A DNA stretch of 64,000 nucleotides from Colius striatus (lineage: Eukaryota; Chordata; Aves; Coliiformes; Coliidae), in the NCBI RefSeq assembly GCF_028858725.1, contig NC_084760.1:93927867-93991866 (forward strand), in the 5' to 3' direction. The notes below the pieces were generated by a model. It saw only the letters and a program-made list of their open reading frames with translations, made no database searches and was not told where the DNA came from. This document shows positions 35,301 through 47,166 of the stretch, piece by piece. The number at the start of each line of letters is the position of its first letter. Positions within the stretch are counted from its first letter, which is position 1. The translations under genes and the position numbers were made by a program.

Positions 35301-38300
35301 CAGCCTTCATCAGGAGAGAAAAGCCCAGAACAAATTGATTGAGGCAACCTGGGTTATCCATCCCTCTACAAATGCTTAGCAGAGGTTTGGCTTGCCAGGT
35401 GAACAGCAGTTTGAGCACAATTTCTTTCACCTGTACTGGTCTCCTCCTACTTAATGCAATTATAGGCAGGTTTGGAAGGCTGGGGAGCAGATGACAGTAT
35501 TGGGTCGTTGCTAAGACAGAGGCTGTGTGAAGAGAGAACAGGTAGGAAATGTGGGAAAGGCGAGGATGAATGATGAGAAAACATTTGATGCTGTTCTTGA
35601 ATACCTGGGTCTGGAGAGAGCTGCCTGGCTTGTTGATGCATGTTAGTTTTAGAAGATGGTTTTTTGCGGGGGGAGATGGTAAGTCTGCAGCATCCATCAC
35701 TGCTTGTGCTTGTGACTGGCCTGGTCAGCTGCATGTGTTGAACTGTAGTGTTGGAGCAGCATTTGCTTTGCCTGCCTCCTTGAAGAGGGTATGTGGGAAG
35801 AGCTGCTGTCAGCCTTGCTAGCTAATACGGACAAGAAATTAAATTGTGTTGGGCAGCCTGGCAGTGAGTGACTGCATGTGGCTCACACACAGTGAAAATG
35901 AACGTCTGAAAGCCCGCAAAAATGCAAGTCTCTGATCTCTGCTATGTTGTGTAAGTGTTTCTCGCTTCTGTCATTTACTGTAAGATGAGGTGGTGAAATG
36001 GGGCTTAAAGGAGAAGTGATGTGAAACAGTGCCTAGTCTGATCTGGAAAAAAACACCTATCAGCGGTCTGTGTTTCCTCTGTGGAGTACAATCCATTTTG
36101 AACTTCACCCCATAAAACTATGTCATTTATGCCAAAATAGTTTTGCTTCACTTTCTGGAGTGGACTGAATTTCTAGTTTGCTAGTCCTTTTCTTAATGAG
36201 AGGTTATCTGGGGGATTGAGTGTTAAAATCCTGTGTGGGAACCTGGTGCTGTTGGGGGAGGTCATGTATTGATTGTTGAATTGAGTGTGTGCCAAGATTT
36301 TTCTCTTATCTCTGAAGAGGAGAGGCTTGCAGTGAAAAGGGGTGCATGTGGATGCCTTTGGGCTGGATTTGGTGGTTGTGAATCCTCCATCCATAAACTC
36401 CTTGGGCAGGCCAGGACTTACAAGGAATGGGCAAGTGAGAGATACTCCTTTCTCTGATACAGCCTGTTTGGTCTGACCCCAGTAACTAGGAAGAGTGGGT
36501 CCAGGAGGTGTGCTGAGGCGATGAAGAGGGGCTTCCCGTGAAGGCCATCAGGACCTTGGGCTGCTGCAAATACAGAGCAATCCACTGTCACTGGTGACTT
36601 TGAGGTTCAGATGAAAGCCTGTGTCTGAGCTCTCCCCTGTGAATACTGGGCAGGTCGTCAATGAGCACAATTAGCAACCCATTTAGTGGTTCCCCTCAAC
36701 CTGTGGGCCCAGGTGTAACAGAGGTCATGCCACTCTTAATAATGAAGGTAAATGCAGAGCTTGTGTCCCCAGAGACTTCAGCTTTTTTGCCTGCTCTAGA
36801 AACTGAGTGTTGCCAGAGGCAGTGGGAAATGCAGGACTAAGAGGAGAGAGCAGAAGATAGGACCAAAGGTGTGCGCTGAAGCCGACCCGTCATCCCTAAG
36901 GGGCAACGGATTCAACGTGCTCCTCTTGCCTGCGGCCTCAGCTGATGCACTCAGGTTTCTTGGACCTGGTCCCCATTTCACATTCAGCCAACCAGAACGT
37001 ATTTTGCAACACAACATGTTTGGAGGAGGTGGGGAAAAAAATAAATCTGTTGGTCCTTCCTTTCTGAGATGTTTGAGAGAGTCAATTTTTATCAGGGAAA
37101 AAAAGTCCCCACAACCCAAAACTCAAAACAGGAAACTCTTATCAGCTTGCCAGGAAGCTCTATTGCTTTGTGGAAGTGTTACTCTACGGTCATTGCTACT
37201 TTCAGTAGCTGTTTGTGAGTAATTTATGGCTTTAAGATGGGCGTCAATCTTCCACACAAGCAGGGGAGAGGCCCTAAAGCTGGAAGGGGTAGTGGTAGGA
37301 GAGGAGGGTGGAGGGGAAATACCAAGGAACAGGATTTGTATTATCTTACTACATATATTTACAACGATAAGATTTTCATTGTCTTCTATGGTAAATTATG
37401 ATCCTGTTTTTGTTCTGTATTTGGATGAGGAAGCAACAAACCTATGTCTTCAAAAAATGCACAGGCTTCGGTGACTGTTATTCAGCAGAAGTAATTGAGG
37501 GACTCAGAGTGATGTGTAACATCTTGGCAGGGGAATTTCTGAATTACTGCCTTATGAAGCTCTGTGTGCTTGTATTCCCAACTTGTGCAGGTGTCTCTGC
37601 GTAAAATGATGTAAAAGCTATCAAAACTTGCCAGAAGAGATTGGCTGTCTCTCTTTTTTTTTATGCCTCAGTTTTGGTGTGCTAATCTCCAACACAGAAG
37701 GCTTGCTTGTGTCCAGAAGTAATTTCTTTCGAAACAGCCTTCTTCCAAAGTGTTTTTGGATTTCTTTCATTAAAAGAAGTGGTATGCATTGTAGTAAAAG
37801 GTACCTGAAAGCCCTGTGTGGGTATGTGCCTTATGTGTAGAGATCAGGAGCGTGCAATTCAAATCTGTCAGGTAGTTGTGTTGGACATCACTGGCTCCTT
37901 GCCCAGTATTTCCTTTTATGTGGCTTTTTTGTCCCTTGGTGTATCTGTTCGAGTGCTTTGTGGATTGCTGTCACCCCTGCAGTTGCCTGACGTTACAGAA
38001 TCTTTGCAACAGAGCTATTTTGTGTCCCGCCAGCTCTACTGTACACGATGTGAAGAAGGAAGCGCAGCGCTGCTGCCAGGTTATCACGTTTCTTGTGTTG
38101 ACTGCTGACTAAAGTGCTTGTTTATGTTTGAATTTGTGCTGGCAAATCTGTTTTGCTTAGAAATAAGAATTGAACTTTTATCTGGAAAGCTGAGCTTCTG
38201 GGCCATGGAGGAAAAAGATAACTTTTGAGCATGTAACCTATGACCAGCTGTCTTAAAAGCAGTTTGGCAGCAGGGCTGTGGCCTGGCGTTTAGAAATACA

Positions 38301-41300
38301 CCATGGCATGAGCAGGCTTTGGAAGTGTGGGGAGTGGTGCTTTCTTTGGGAGCAATGCATTTCTCAGCACGATGTCCCTCTTGGCTGGAGGAGTCCCAGT
38401 GAAAGCAACATCAGAGAGGTTAAAGATCTCTGTCTCTCCATCTTGCAACAGATAATGAGTGCCCTTTGAAACCTGGCTGTGCTTCTGATCCGATATCCCT
38501 CTCTGAAACAGGTCTTTAAAAACAAAGGTCAGTGGGGTTTTTTTTGCCCTTCAGTTTTAAAATTCTGATCTTAAACGCAGAGTACTTTGCAAAGAAGTTC
38601 AGAGTGCTGGTGTTCAGTGCTTCTGGGAAACAGGAATGTTCCATGGTTGCTCAAAGTCTATGTCAGAGCATAGCTGATAAACAGGTACAGCATAAGAGCT
38701 GCACTTGTGTATGAACCCATTTTTCTCTTTAAACATGCGCTTATCTTCCTAATGGGGCATTTGAAGACATTTATCTAAAGCCCAGTAAACAGTGTCCTTT
38801 TTCTCTCCTTGGACTACATTCAGTGTTCACACTTGCACTTTGTTAGGAAGTAAATAGCTATTTGCTGGGGCTGTAAAAGTCACTCTTCTTCCCCTTGTAC
38901 CTTATCTCATCTTCCTGGACAGAAGTCAAGAGTCTCTTTCTTCCCCCCTTTCCCTTCCCTCTCAGCTAACAAATGGATACAAATGATCCAAGGGGTATAA
39001 TATGCCAGGCATTTTGCACACTCATCTCTGGAGAGCTGATAACAGCAGCCTGCCTCTCTTGGAAACAGCCTCTTGGCCTGCTCTCTCTTGCTGGAGTCAG
39101 CAGTTGCTTGCAGGGCCTGGAGATGTTTGTGTCCCTTGCCCCGCTGGCAAAGGACTTTAGGGCAGGCGATGAGGTTGCATCTGATGCTTTGAGATGCCTC
39201 AAGAACAATTAATGCTGTAAGTTCATTGCCAGATCTGGCAGCTTAATTGCAAACCTCTAACCAGGGTGGTAGAGTCCTTGAAACCATATTCTTGGCTAGA
39301 GTGGGGCAGGAATGATCTGTGAACAGGTCTGACAGCCCCGGAGATGGTGGGAAACCAGTTCTGAACATCCTCTTTCTCCAGGGGTCTCCAAGGGGCTGAT
39401 GTGAGCTTCCCAGCCCTGCATCATCCTGACTTTGGCAGCCTTTCCAGGTAAATCACGGCTCTGCAGTAAGAAGCTGGGTGACTAAACACTGTTCTGGGGA
39501 GAAGGGAAGGGCTGCAGCCGTTGTGTGCCTCTTTGAGCTGTGACAGTGGCCCGTGGCTCTCAGCAGGACTGTGGCAGCTTTTGTTCATAATTGTCCTCCT
39601 GCAAGGAAGCAGTGAAAGGCTGCCAGTACGTCTTTATTTCTGTGAAATGAAGTGAGATGAGTGAGGCAACCCATAGGAAGGAGATGGTTAGAAATATTAA
39701 TGACCTTATGTGATCCCTACAGGGCTGGAACAGAGGCAGCTGGAAAGAGCAGCGTGTCCTTGTTTATCACGTTAGCGATTTATCATCTCCTGCTCTGCAA
39801 AGCTTATTCCTCTCCCCTGTGAAGAAGACAGGCATGTTTCCTGCTGGGTGGAGAGTAGCTGCTTGTGGATAGCTGGACAGACTGTTCCATGGAGACGTGA
39901 CTTGCTTTCAGCGTGCTCTGCTTGCACCAGCCTGCCTGGCTGCATGGACATGGCATGTTGGCCAACTTCCAGCAGCTTCCTTCTGTCCCCTAGCCCCGCC
40001 TCTGAATCCCTAGGGTCTCCCTTTGTGCCTTTGGCAGCTTCTTCTGAAGCCACCTCTGATCTGGTGCTTTGGGACCTGATGTAGAGTGGCTTTCTCCAGG
40101 GGGCTACAGGACAAGGGCCACTGCTTTCTCCCATCTTAAAAAGTTGTTGGGGCATCAGAGTAAGCACTTTTCTTCCCCCCTCCCCCATTGTGCAGGTTGG
40201 ATGGAGATCTGTACTTCCCCAAAGCTCTAGTGGGAGGGGAAGAAGGACAGAGAGTGTCCTTGAGAAGAGGAATTGTTATGAAAAACCAGAAACAAAGCCT
40301 ATAATGGCTCCTTCCAGGTTCTCACAAGAGATGCGAAACTGACCTTGGGTCTGTACTGAAGTGCTGCCAAAGCTGAGGGGATGTGGTGCTTCTGGCAGTT
40401 GTGTAGAGGATGGAGGGGGAGGGAAAAGCTATTCAAACCTAGGCTTTGATGCTTCATAGGTAGCACATGGTCTCTTCTCTGTGCTATTTTGCCAAAGGGC
40501 TGCTCGTGGAGCTCAGCAGTCTCCCCCCAGCATCCCCTCTTGACCCATAGTGGGTTTTTTGATGTAAGGCTCCCTCTGAGACCTGGGGTTGACATTTACT
40601 GCTTGCATAACTCATTTTATAAAGATGTCTGTCCATTCCTGTGAATGTGAAATGTTTCTGAGCAGCAAAACTTCTCGATTGCTCCTCCAGTCACATGTAA
40701 TCCTTCTGAGCAGCCTCCAGAGCTCCACATTGGCATTAAACGGTAACCAGATAATCTCTTTTCTCCTTTTGTAGAATTTCAGAGGGAAGAGTCAGACCCT
40801 GCTCAGAAAGAAGGCATTTAGATGTGCTTTGCTAATGTGTATTGGTGACTATTGGTGGGACCCCGGGAAGCATATCACCACTTCTTTTTATAGTTTAGTT
40901 TGCAAGCTGTAATTTCTTGGCAGAGAGGATGTCCATTGGTCTGTCTTTATCATTTTGGCAAGGTGAGTCAGCAAAGTTTACACTGATAACTGATCTTTCT
41001 TTGTGGCAAATGATTTGAGCTGCCATGCTAGAACTGGATTGGTGAGTGCTAGTTAGCTATTATGGATGCTTAAACTGCTTATGACCTTTCTGTGTACACA
41101 GAGGAATTTTAACTCCCAATTGGTATGTGAAGAAACTCTTTACTGAGGGATTGGGTCCTTCCATCCTAACTGAGGAGAATTTAACATACCCGTTAGCTGT
41201 CAGCTGGGACTCCAGCTACACAGTTGTGCTACAAACTGGGGATGCTTATGCTGTGTGATTTGTAAGCTTTAAAGATGGTTGAATGCAGATAATTTCCCCT

Positions 41301-44300
41301 TGTCTGTTCTGAGAATGGCTTAAACATGGTAAGCAGGCAAGGAATAAGCTCCAATTTTTATACCTTTCCACTATCTTGAGGAAAAATCTCTGAAAGTCTG
41401 CCTTGAAAGCTGATGGTTGAAGGAGGTAAGAGAAGTGCCAGAGAGCTTTCCCTGGGAGGTGAGCTTCCTTCTGGCCTCTGTGCTGCCACTGCTTTATAAG
41501 GAGCGTTTCTCATTGTGCTGATTAAATGCATGGGGTAGTAGATTGAGCGGTGGGTAAAAGCTATTTAGAGAGTGTGTTTAGTTGGTGTTTACTTGCAGTG
41601 ATCTTGTGAGGCGTAAGGAGAGGAATTCCATGCATACACAATGGCACAGGCAAGGAGGACAATCTAATCCAAGGCCTATAAATACCTCCTCTGCCCGTGC
41701 CTTCAGAAGATGTTAATGGAGCCCTTGCTGACGCTTGTTTACATGACACGTAACTACCTGGAGACGAGCCCACTTTAAACCCAGCAGCTCGTACAGTGTT
41801 TGACGTGCTCCTGACCAGTGAAGGGATCAGTGGAATGAGCGTGTTGCAGAGAATGTGTGACATACTTGCCAGGGATTTCTGTCCCTTTGGGCAGAGGGGA
41901 CTTGTTTCAAAGTGTGTTCATCCTGCTTTAAATACCAGCATCGTCACTCTATCTGCTGTGCCCAAAGGAGTTGGAAAGCTACACAGGGACTGGACTTGCC
42001 TGTATTAGCCCTGAACTTCTTAGCATCTCGAGTTTCCAAACTAAGCCTTGTTTTCCTTCCCCTTTGCATAGACTGGGAAAAAGGGAAAGGCTCATGAGCA
42101 CGAGGAAGGAAAGGGAAAGACTAGGAATTTAATAGATGTTGTATTATGAAAACTCCACAAAAATAACTTGGATGTTATATTCCAGAGGAGCAGCTTGACT
42201 AACTCAATGCTCTTTTCCACGAGTGTTTCCAAACACCAATCTGTCAAGCCTTGAAGACTTCTGATCCTAGGAAGGGGTGAAATAGTCTATTGTGTTCCTT
42301 GATTTGCCCAAGCCTAAATACGGAGTCGCCTAACTCCTCTTCCCACAGTTTTTCCCTTTAGTAACATTGAGATAACAGCAGAGGAGGAAGCTAGCAATGA
42401 TGTAAGAGGTGTTGCATGTTCCGAGATGAATTCTGGAGATGCTTGTCCCCGGTTCCCGTGGGGCTTGGAGCAATGCTGTTGCTCTAGGTAAGGTCAAGAT
42501 GCCCAAAACCCTGTGTTCCCCAACCAAAGCCTGCTGTCATAGGGACAAAGCATTAAGGCATAATAAGGAGAGCAAGCGAAACGTTTCCAGACCTAAATCT
42601 GAATTTCATTGTTGTATGGAGTTTATGTTGGAACTTGAGACAATGGAAAAACTGATTCTAACCTTTTCTGTTTGATTAAAAATCCCTCTGAACTCCAGCA
42701 TGTTGGCTAACTTCCAGCTCACAGAGGTAATTGCCTTCTGCTAAACTACACTCTTTCTGTGAAATCTTATTCGGGGAACTCAGTGTAATTACTGTCCTTC
42801 CCTTCAAATAAGTGGTTGTACATTGCTGTTGGTCCAATCTGCCCGTCATATCCCACAGTTGAGAGAACTTAGTTTTGGGGAAACCCCTGTATTAGCCCAT
42901 ATGGCATGTAGTTCCTGTTTTTTTCTTTTCCAAATCCTTCCCAGAAAGAAATAGAAGGAGAGATGACCAAATGCACTTCCTCCTTGAAGAAAGAACCTTT
43001 TTGTACTTGTAACCTTGTGGAAACTTTTCTGAGGAGGGGTAGAGAACGGCATGAGAGGATCAGAGAAATGATAGTGGTATGTTCACATGACAGAATTCTG
43101 CACCACCACCACCCTGCCCTAGACATTAACAAATGAATAGGTTCCTCTGTATAACTTCTTGGGGAAACTTTGTTCAGCAATTGAGAACCGTTCTTGGGAA
43201 AAGGAAGCAGTGTTGAACACAGATAATTGCCTTTGGGAGAGTGGCTCTGTGAGTCGGCAGGAGCACACACATAGGCTGGGGGGCTGCATGCAGAGCCTGA
43301 AGTCCTTGGGCTTGGGAAATCACATCCTTGCCACAAATGTGAGGAACAATGCAGGTGGCTGGGATTGCCTAAATGGGCCCAACTCTGAAGGGAACAGAAA
43401 AAGCGAGGCAGGGAAAGCCATGGTGTGTGGACAGCTGCTGTCTATGGGAAGGGGATAGAGAAACATGTGTATTTTTCACAGCCATACTGGATTGCTTGTG
43501 TTTTTGTACAGAGAACCTCAGGGTGCTTGAGATTTGGAGTGGGGGTTTTTGGTGGCTTTGTAAAATTTCCTGAAGAGCTTAGCAAAGGTGAAATGTGCTG
43601 GATAAATGTATCTGAAACAGAGGCCTTATTTGTAAGCTGTATCTCTGGAAAAGAGCCTCTCAAGCTGCTATCCTGTTCCCTCCCTGTAACAGAGTTGCTT
43701 GTCTCCCACTCTGCTGCAACCATATTAAGTAACTTTGTGTTTGTTGCTATAAGGCTTGTGTTGGTTTTTTCCCCTCCCAACCTGAAGTTGCACTCTGATG
43801 GTGCAAGTGGTTTCTGAGCAAGTGTTGAAAGGAAAACCCCCACACTGCAGCGCTGGGGTGTTGGTTTGGGCACTTGAGCTGTGCTGGCAGAGCTCTCTGT
43901 GTGAATCCTGCTGAAGCATCCCTGGGAGGCTGACATGGGGACATACAGAGCAGAGGCAGGAGCTGTGGCATGTGCTTGCATGCCCTGGCCACAATGTGGG
44001 GGGTGGCTGCTGCCACCCAGAACATCTCTTGCTGTCTCTTGTTCCCCAGTAAGCCTTTTTTTGAGATGACTAAAGTACAACCACAGCCAACTGCAATGCA
44101 AACTAATTGACTTACAGATGTTCTAACAGGGTGGTGATTTGGGTTGTGAACTTGTATGCCCACATGATCAAGCACAAAAGGCTTTGTGCCCTGAAAGCCA
44201 TTTGATACATATTACAGTGAATTGTTGGCCTGAACACCTTGTTGGTATATACTGGAAAAAGACCAATAGATCTCACCTTCTCCCAACCCCTGTGGGAGAA

Positions 44301-46038
44301 CCAGTAACCTGCTTTTTAAGGTGGTATTAAGTGTCAGGCACATTGTGTCAACCCTGCCTGCTCAGAAGCTGGGCTGGTTCAGGATGTCTGTTCAACCCCA
44401 GCCTTCACCCCGCTCTCAGGTGGATGCAGATGCCACAGCAGGGCCTGGACTGCGTTAGCAGATGCACATGCTGTACTCGCAGTTAAACTGGGGGCTGCAC
44501 TGGACAGAATACAGTCTGCTGACTTTATATTTGCATTTGTTGCTTCTTGCTCTCTACCCTGTGACTTCCTCTCCCCTCTCTCTCATCCAGTACAAATACT
44601 GAATGGAAACTACCAACTGTTACTGCTCACAGCTGCTTTCTGAGTACTTCCCCAGCACTAGCCCAATTGCTCTCTCACTACTTGCCTTCAGTGCATCCTG
44701 CTGTCCCATCCTGGGGACAATGATCACTGTAATGTAAAGGGCAATGAAGACAGAAGTAAAATTTAGAGTAAAATATTGTGTCCTTTCCAAGACTATGATA
44801 GATCTGTAATATCTTCATCTGTGGATAAAGATCCATCCTCTGCAGGAGGAAACTTTGTCTTCCTTTTCCTAATGAGGTATTTGTTAGGCCATTACCTCTC
44901 CCCTATGTTGAATAAGGAGACTTTTGAGTACAGCTCCACTTGCTTCAGCACATATCAAATTGTGATTCAGCCTGTTAGCACAGAAAAGAGCCGCTGCAGA
45001 TGTTAATTCAGCAGAGCACCCGAGGCTGGCAGGGCTGAGCTCTCCATGCACGTTTGGGAACGTGCTAAGGATGATTTCCTCATTCTGTTGCATGTAGAAA
45101 CCAGCTTTTTGTTTTTCTTTTCAGCTGCATTTAATTCTTCTATGTAAAGAAAGAGACAGATTTGGCCTTTCTTTTTTAATAATGTTTTAGGACCAGGGTA
45201 CAAAAAAGGTTAATGCATTAATTTTTAAGACAAGTGATAAATGTACTGCAGTAAGCACCTCATACATACACAGAAGATATTTCTCTATAGAATATGAACA
45301 CAGAGATATAAAATAAGTTATACTTGTCTTGGTTTTTTCATCACAGTAGGAGCTCAGCTTATATAAAGTGACAACAGGAATTGGAACAACACGCTGCTCC
45401 AAAGCAACAACAAAGACCAGAAGAGTGCCTGTGTGTACATGTGTGTTTGGGAAGCAAAGGAGGAAATTGAGGGACTTCTGCCAAAATCAGGTCTTGAAAA
45501 CAAAAATTTCATAGAGCATGAAAGAGAGGGAAGGTCTCTTGGCTCAGGGTAGGGGTTCTGGGTGGGATCAAGCATTCCTGTGCAGGGAGGAGGAGTGTAA
45601 GTGAAGGCTGTTGACAGCTATAATTGTGGGGGCACAGGCAGTAGAGCAAGCTCAGCCCACTGCCCCACTGGGATCTCTGCCCTTATGATGGACCATCTAC
45701 TCAACAGTGCAGGGTTCCTGTCACACTCAGAATGGGACCTTGTAGTTCTCAATGTGCATGATCACCACCACCACTGCTCAAGGAGACAACATTATCCACG
45801 GGCTATGAAAGGTTCAGTGAGCCCAGGAGTGGTGTTCCTCCCTCCCAACCCAGCCGGTGTCTGCCTCTAGTGCCCCCTCCTCCTGCTCCCCTTGATGGGG
45901 AGGTTCTCTTGGCCATGCCTGCAGAACAAATCTCCCTTGGGTGTTGAATGAGAGGTAGAGGCAACTGGGAATTCTCTGTGCCTGTCCCACAGCAAACAAT
46001 GAGGAACTCCAACTGCCCAGTTCAGTGCTGTTTCAGAT
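32356..46038. other. Long intergenic region, no gene seen
   Basis: This ~13.7 kb lies between the LTR and the EHD3 3' end. The open frames in it are short, lack recognisable domains and do not chain with good splice sites. I noted no CR1 or satellite beyond tiny runs such as CACCACCACCACC near 43101. Regulatory elements cannot be judged from one sequence. Confidence 0.45.
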
Positions 46039-46044
46039 TTTATT
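46039..46044 (-). terminator. EHD3: Candidate EHD3 polyadenylation signal (AATAAA)
   Basis: The plus strand reads TTTATT, so the minus strand has AATAAA about 600 bp after the EHD3 stop. Use of this site is inferred from position only. Confidence 0.35.
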
Positions 46045-46638
46045 TATACGTTTAAGGACAGGGAAATGGCTGTAAAATTTGCATTTAACAGTGAGTCGAG
46101 GTTCCTAAAATTCTTAACCCTGGGGTTTAGTATCTAGTATTTTAGCGTGGGCTTACGTAAAATTAGGAAGTGCTCTTTAGTTTGGCCAATAGCTGGGAGA
46201 CCTTGTGGCTTCCTCTTCAGTATCAAGATCTCAGTCTCCTGAAGTTTGTGAGACCCAATAAACAGCAGAAGGTACAGCCAAAGCTCAGGAGTGATACTGA
46301 CAGTAAGCAGGTTTCTATTAGTGCCTATTCCACTCTCAAGAAATGCATCCCACTTCAGTTTTCCTTCTACTTCCACTTATTCTCCTAGTCTCAACATCTT
46401 TACCTTCATACTTACAGACTACGCATTAGAAAGCAGGGATGTTATGCTGGAAGAGTTAATTGCGTATTATCATGAAGAAGGATTGGACTCTTTGTTCTGC
46501 TTTAGGGTTTTTTTGTTCATACAGCAAAATAGGTATAAATCCAGAGGTGATCTCACATCTAAAGGTATAATTTAAGTAAACATGTTTTTCTAGATCTCTT
46601 TCTCCCCTTCCCTTTCCCTCTCCCCTGTAACCTTCCTC
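46039..46638 (-). other. EHD3: EHD3 3' untranslated region, approximate
   Basis: This stretch follows the EHD3 stop codon on the minus strand. A minus-strand AATAAA is present at 46044-46039 and is the first canonical polyadenylation signal I noticed. The transcript may extend further, since EHD 3' untranslated regions are often longer than this. Confidence 0.4.
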
Positions 46639-47166
46639 TCATTCTGTTACTTTCCTTTTGGATGGTGGGAGGAGATGGGACGGGAGCTCGTTTGGCAGCT
46701 CGTGCCCCTCCAACTTGACTTTAATGAGATGATTTGCCAAGGCAAACTCCTCATCATCCAGCATGCCATCTTTGTCGATGTCAGCCAGTTTCCAGATCTT
46801 GCCCAGCACCGTGTTGGGCAGCTTAGACCTTACCATCTCTTTCTTGGCGTTGGCACCAGTTATTTTACCGTCGACAGGTGAGAGTGTGTAGAAGATCTCG
46901 TCGTACATGGGCTTGTCCCTGGCCACCACCCACTCGGCGTCGTCGATGCCTTCGCCGGCGCCCTCACCGTAGCCGTGGCCGAAGGGGCCGTGCAGGGTGC
47001 CCTCAAAGGCTCCTCCCTTCACCATCTGTGTGGGCCGCTGCGACTCCTCCTGGCGCACGAGCACCATGAGCTGGGCGATGTCGTTGGCCAGCATGTCTTC
47101 CACGGTCTCCAGCAGCTTGCTCTTCAGAGGCTGGAACTTGCTGAAATCCTGGGCTTGCAACTGATC
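46639..47166 (-). CDS. EHD3: EHD3 terminal coding exon (helical end, linker, EH domain)
   Basis: The exon follows acceptor CCGCTTTCAG and encodes 175 residues beginning [20 protein letters not shown], then the [14 protein letters not shown] linker and the complete EH domain, ending PPSKRKVTE and TGA. The exon is CpG-rich in the linker part. Confidence 0.98.
   Translation of the reverse strand, partial: DQLQAQDFSKFQPLKSKLLETVEDMLANDIAQLMVLVRQEESQRPTQMVKGGAFEGTLHGPFGHGYGEGAGEGIDDAEWVVARDKPMYDEIFYTLSPVDGKITGANAKKEMVRSKLPNTVLGKIWKLADIDKDGMLDDEEFALANHLIKVKLEGHELPNELPSHLLPPSKRKVTE

Noticed and set aside
43442..44101. 219-residue minus-strand frame, the longest in the intergenic region
   Set aside because: It has no recognisable domain, odd composition and no matching exons or splice context; it is probably a chance frame.
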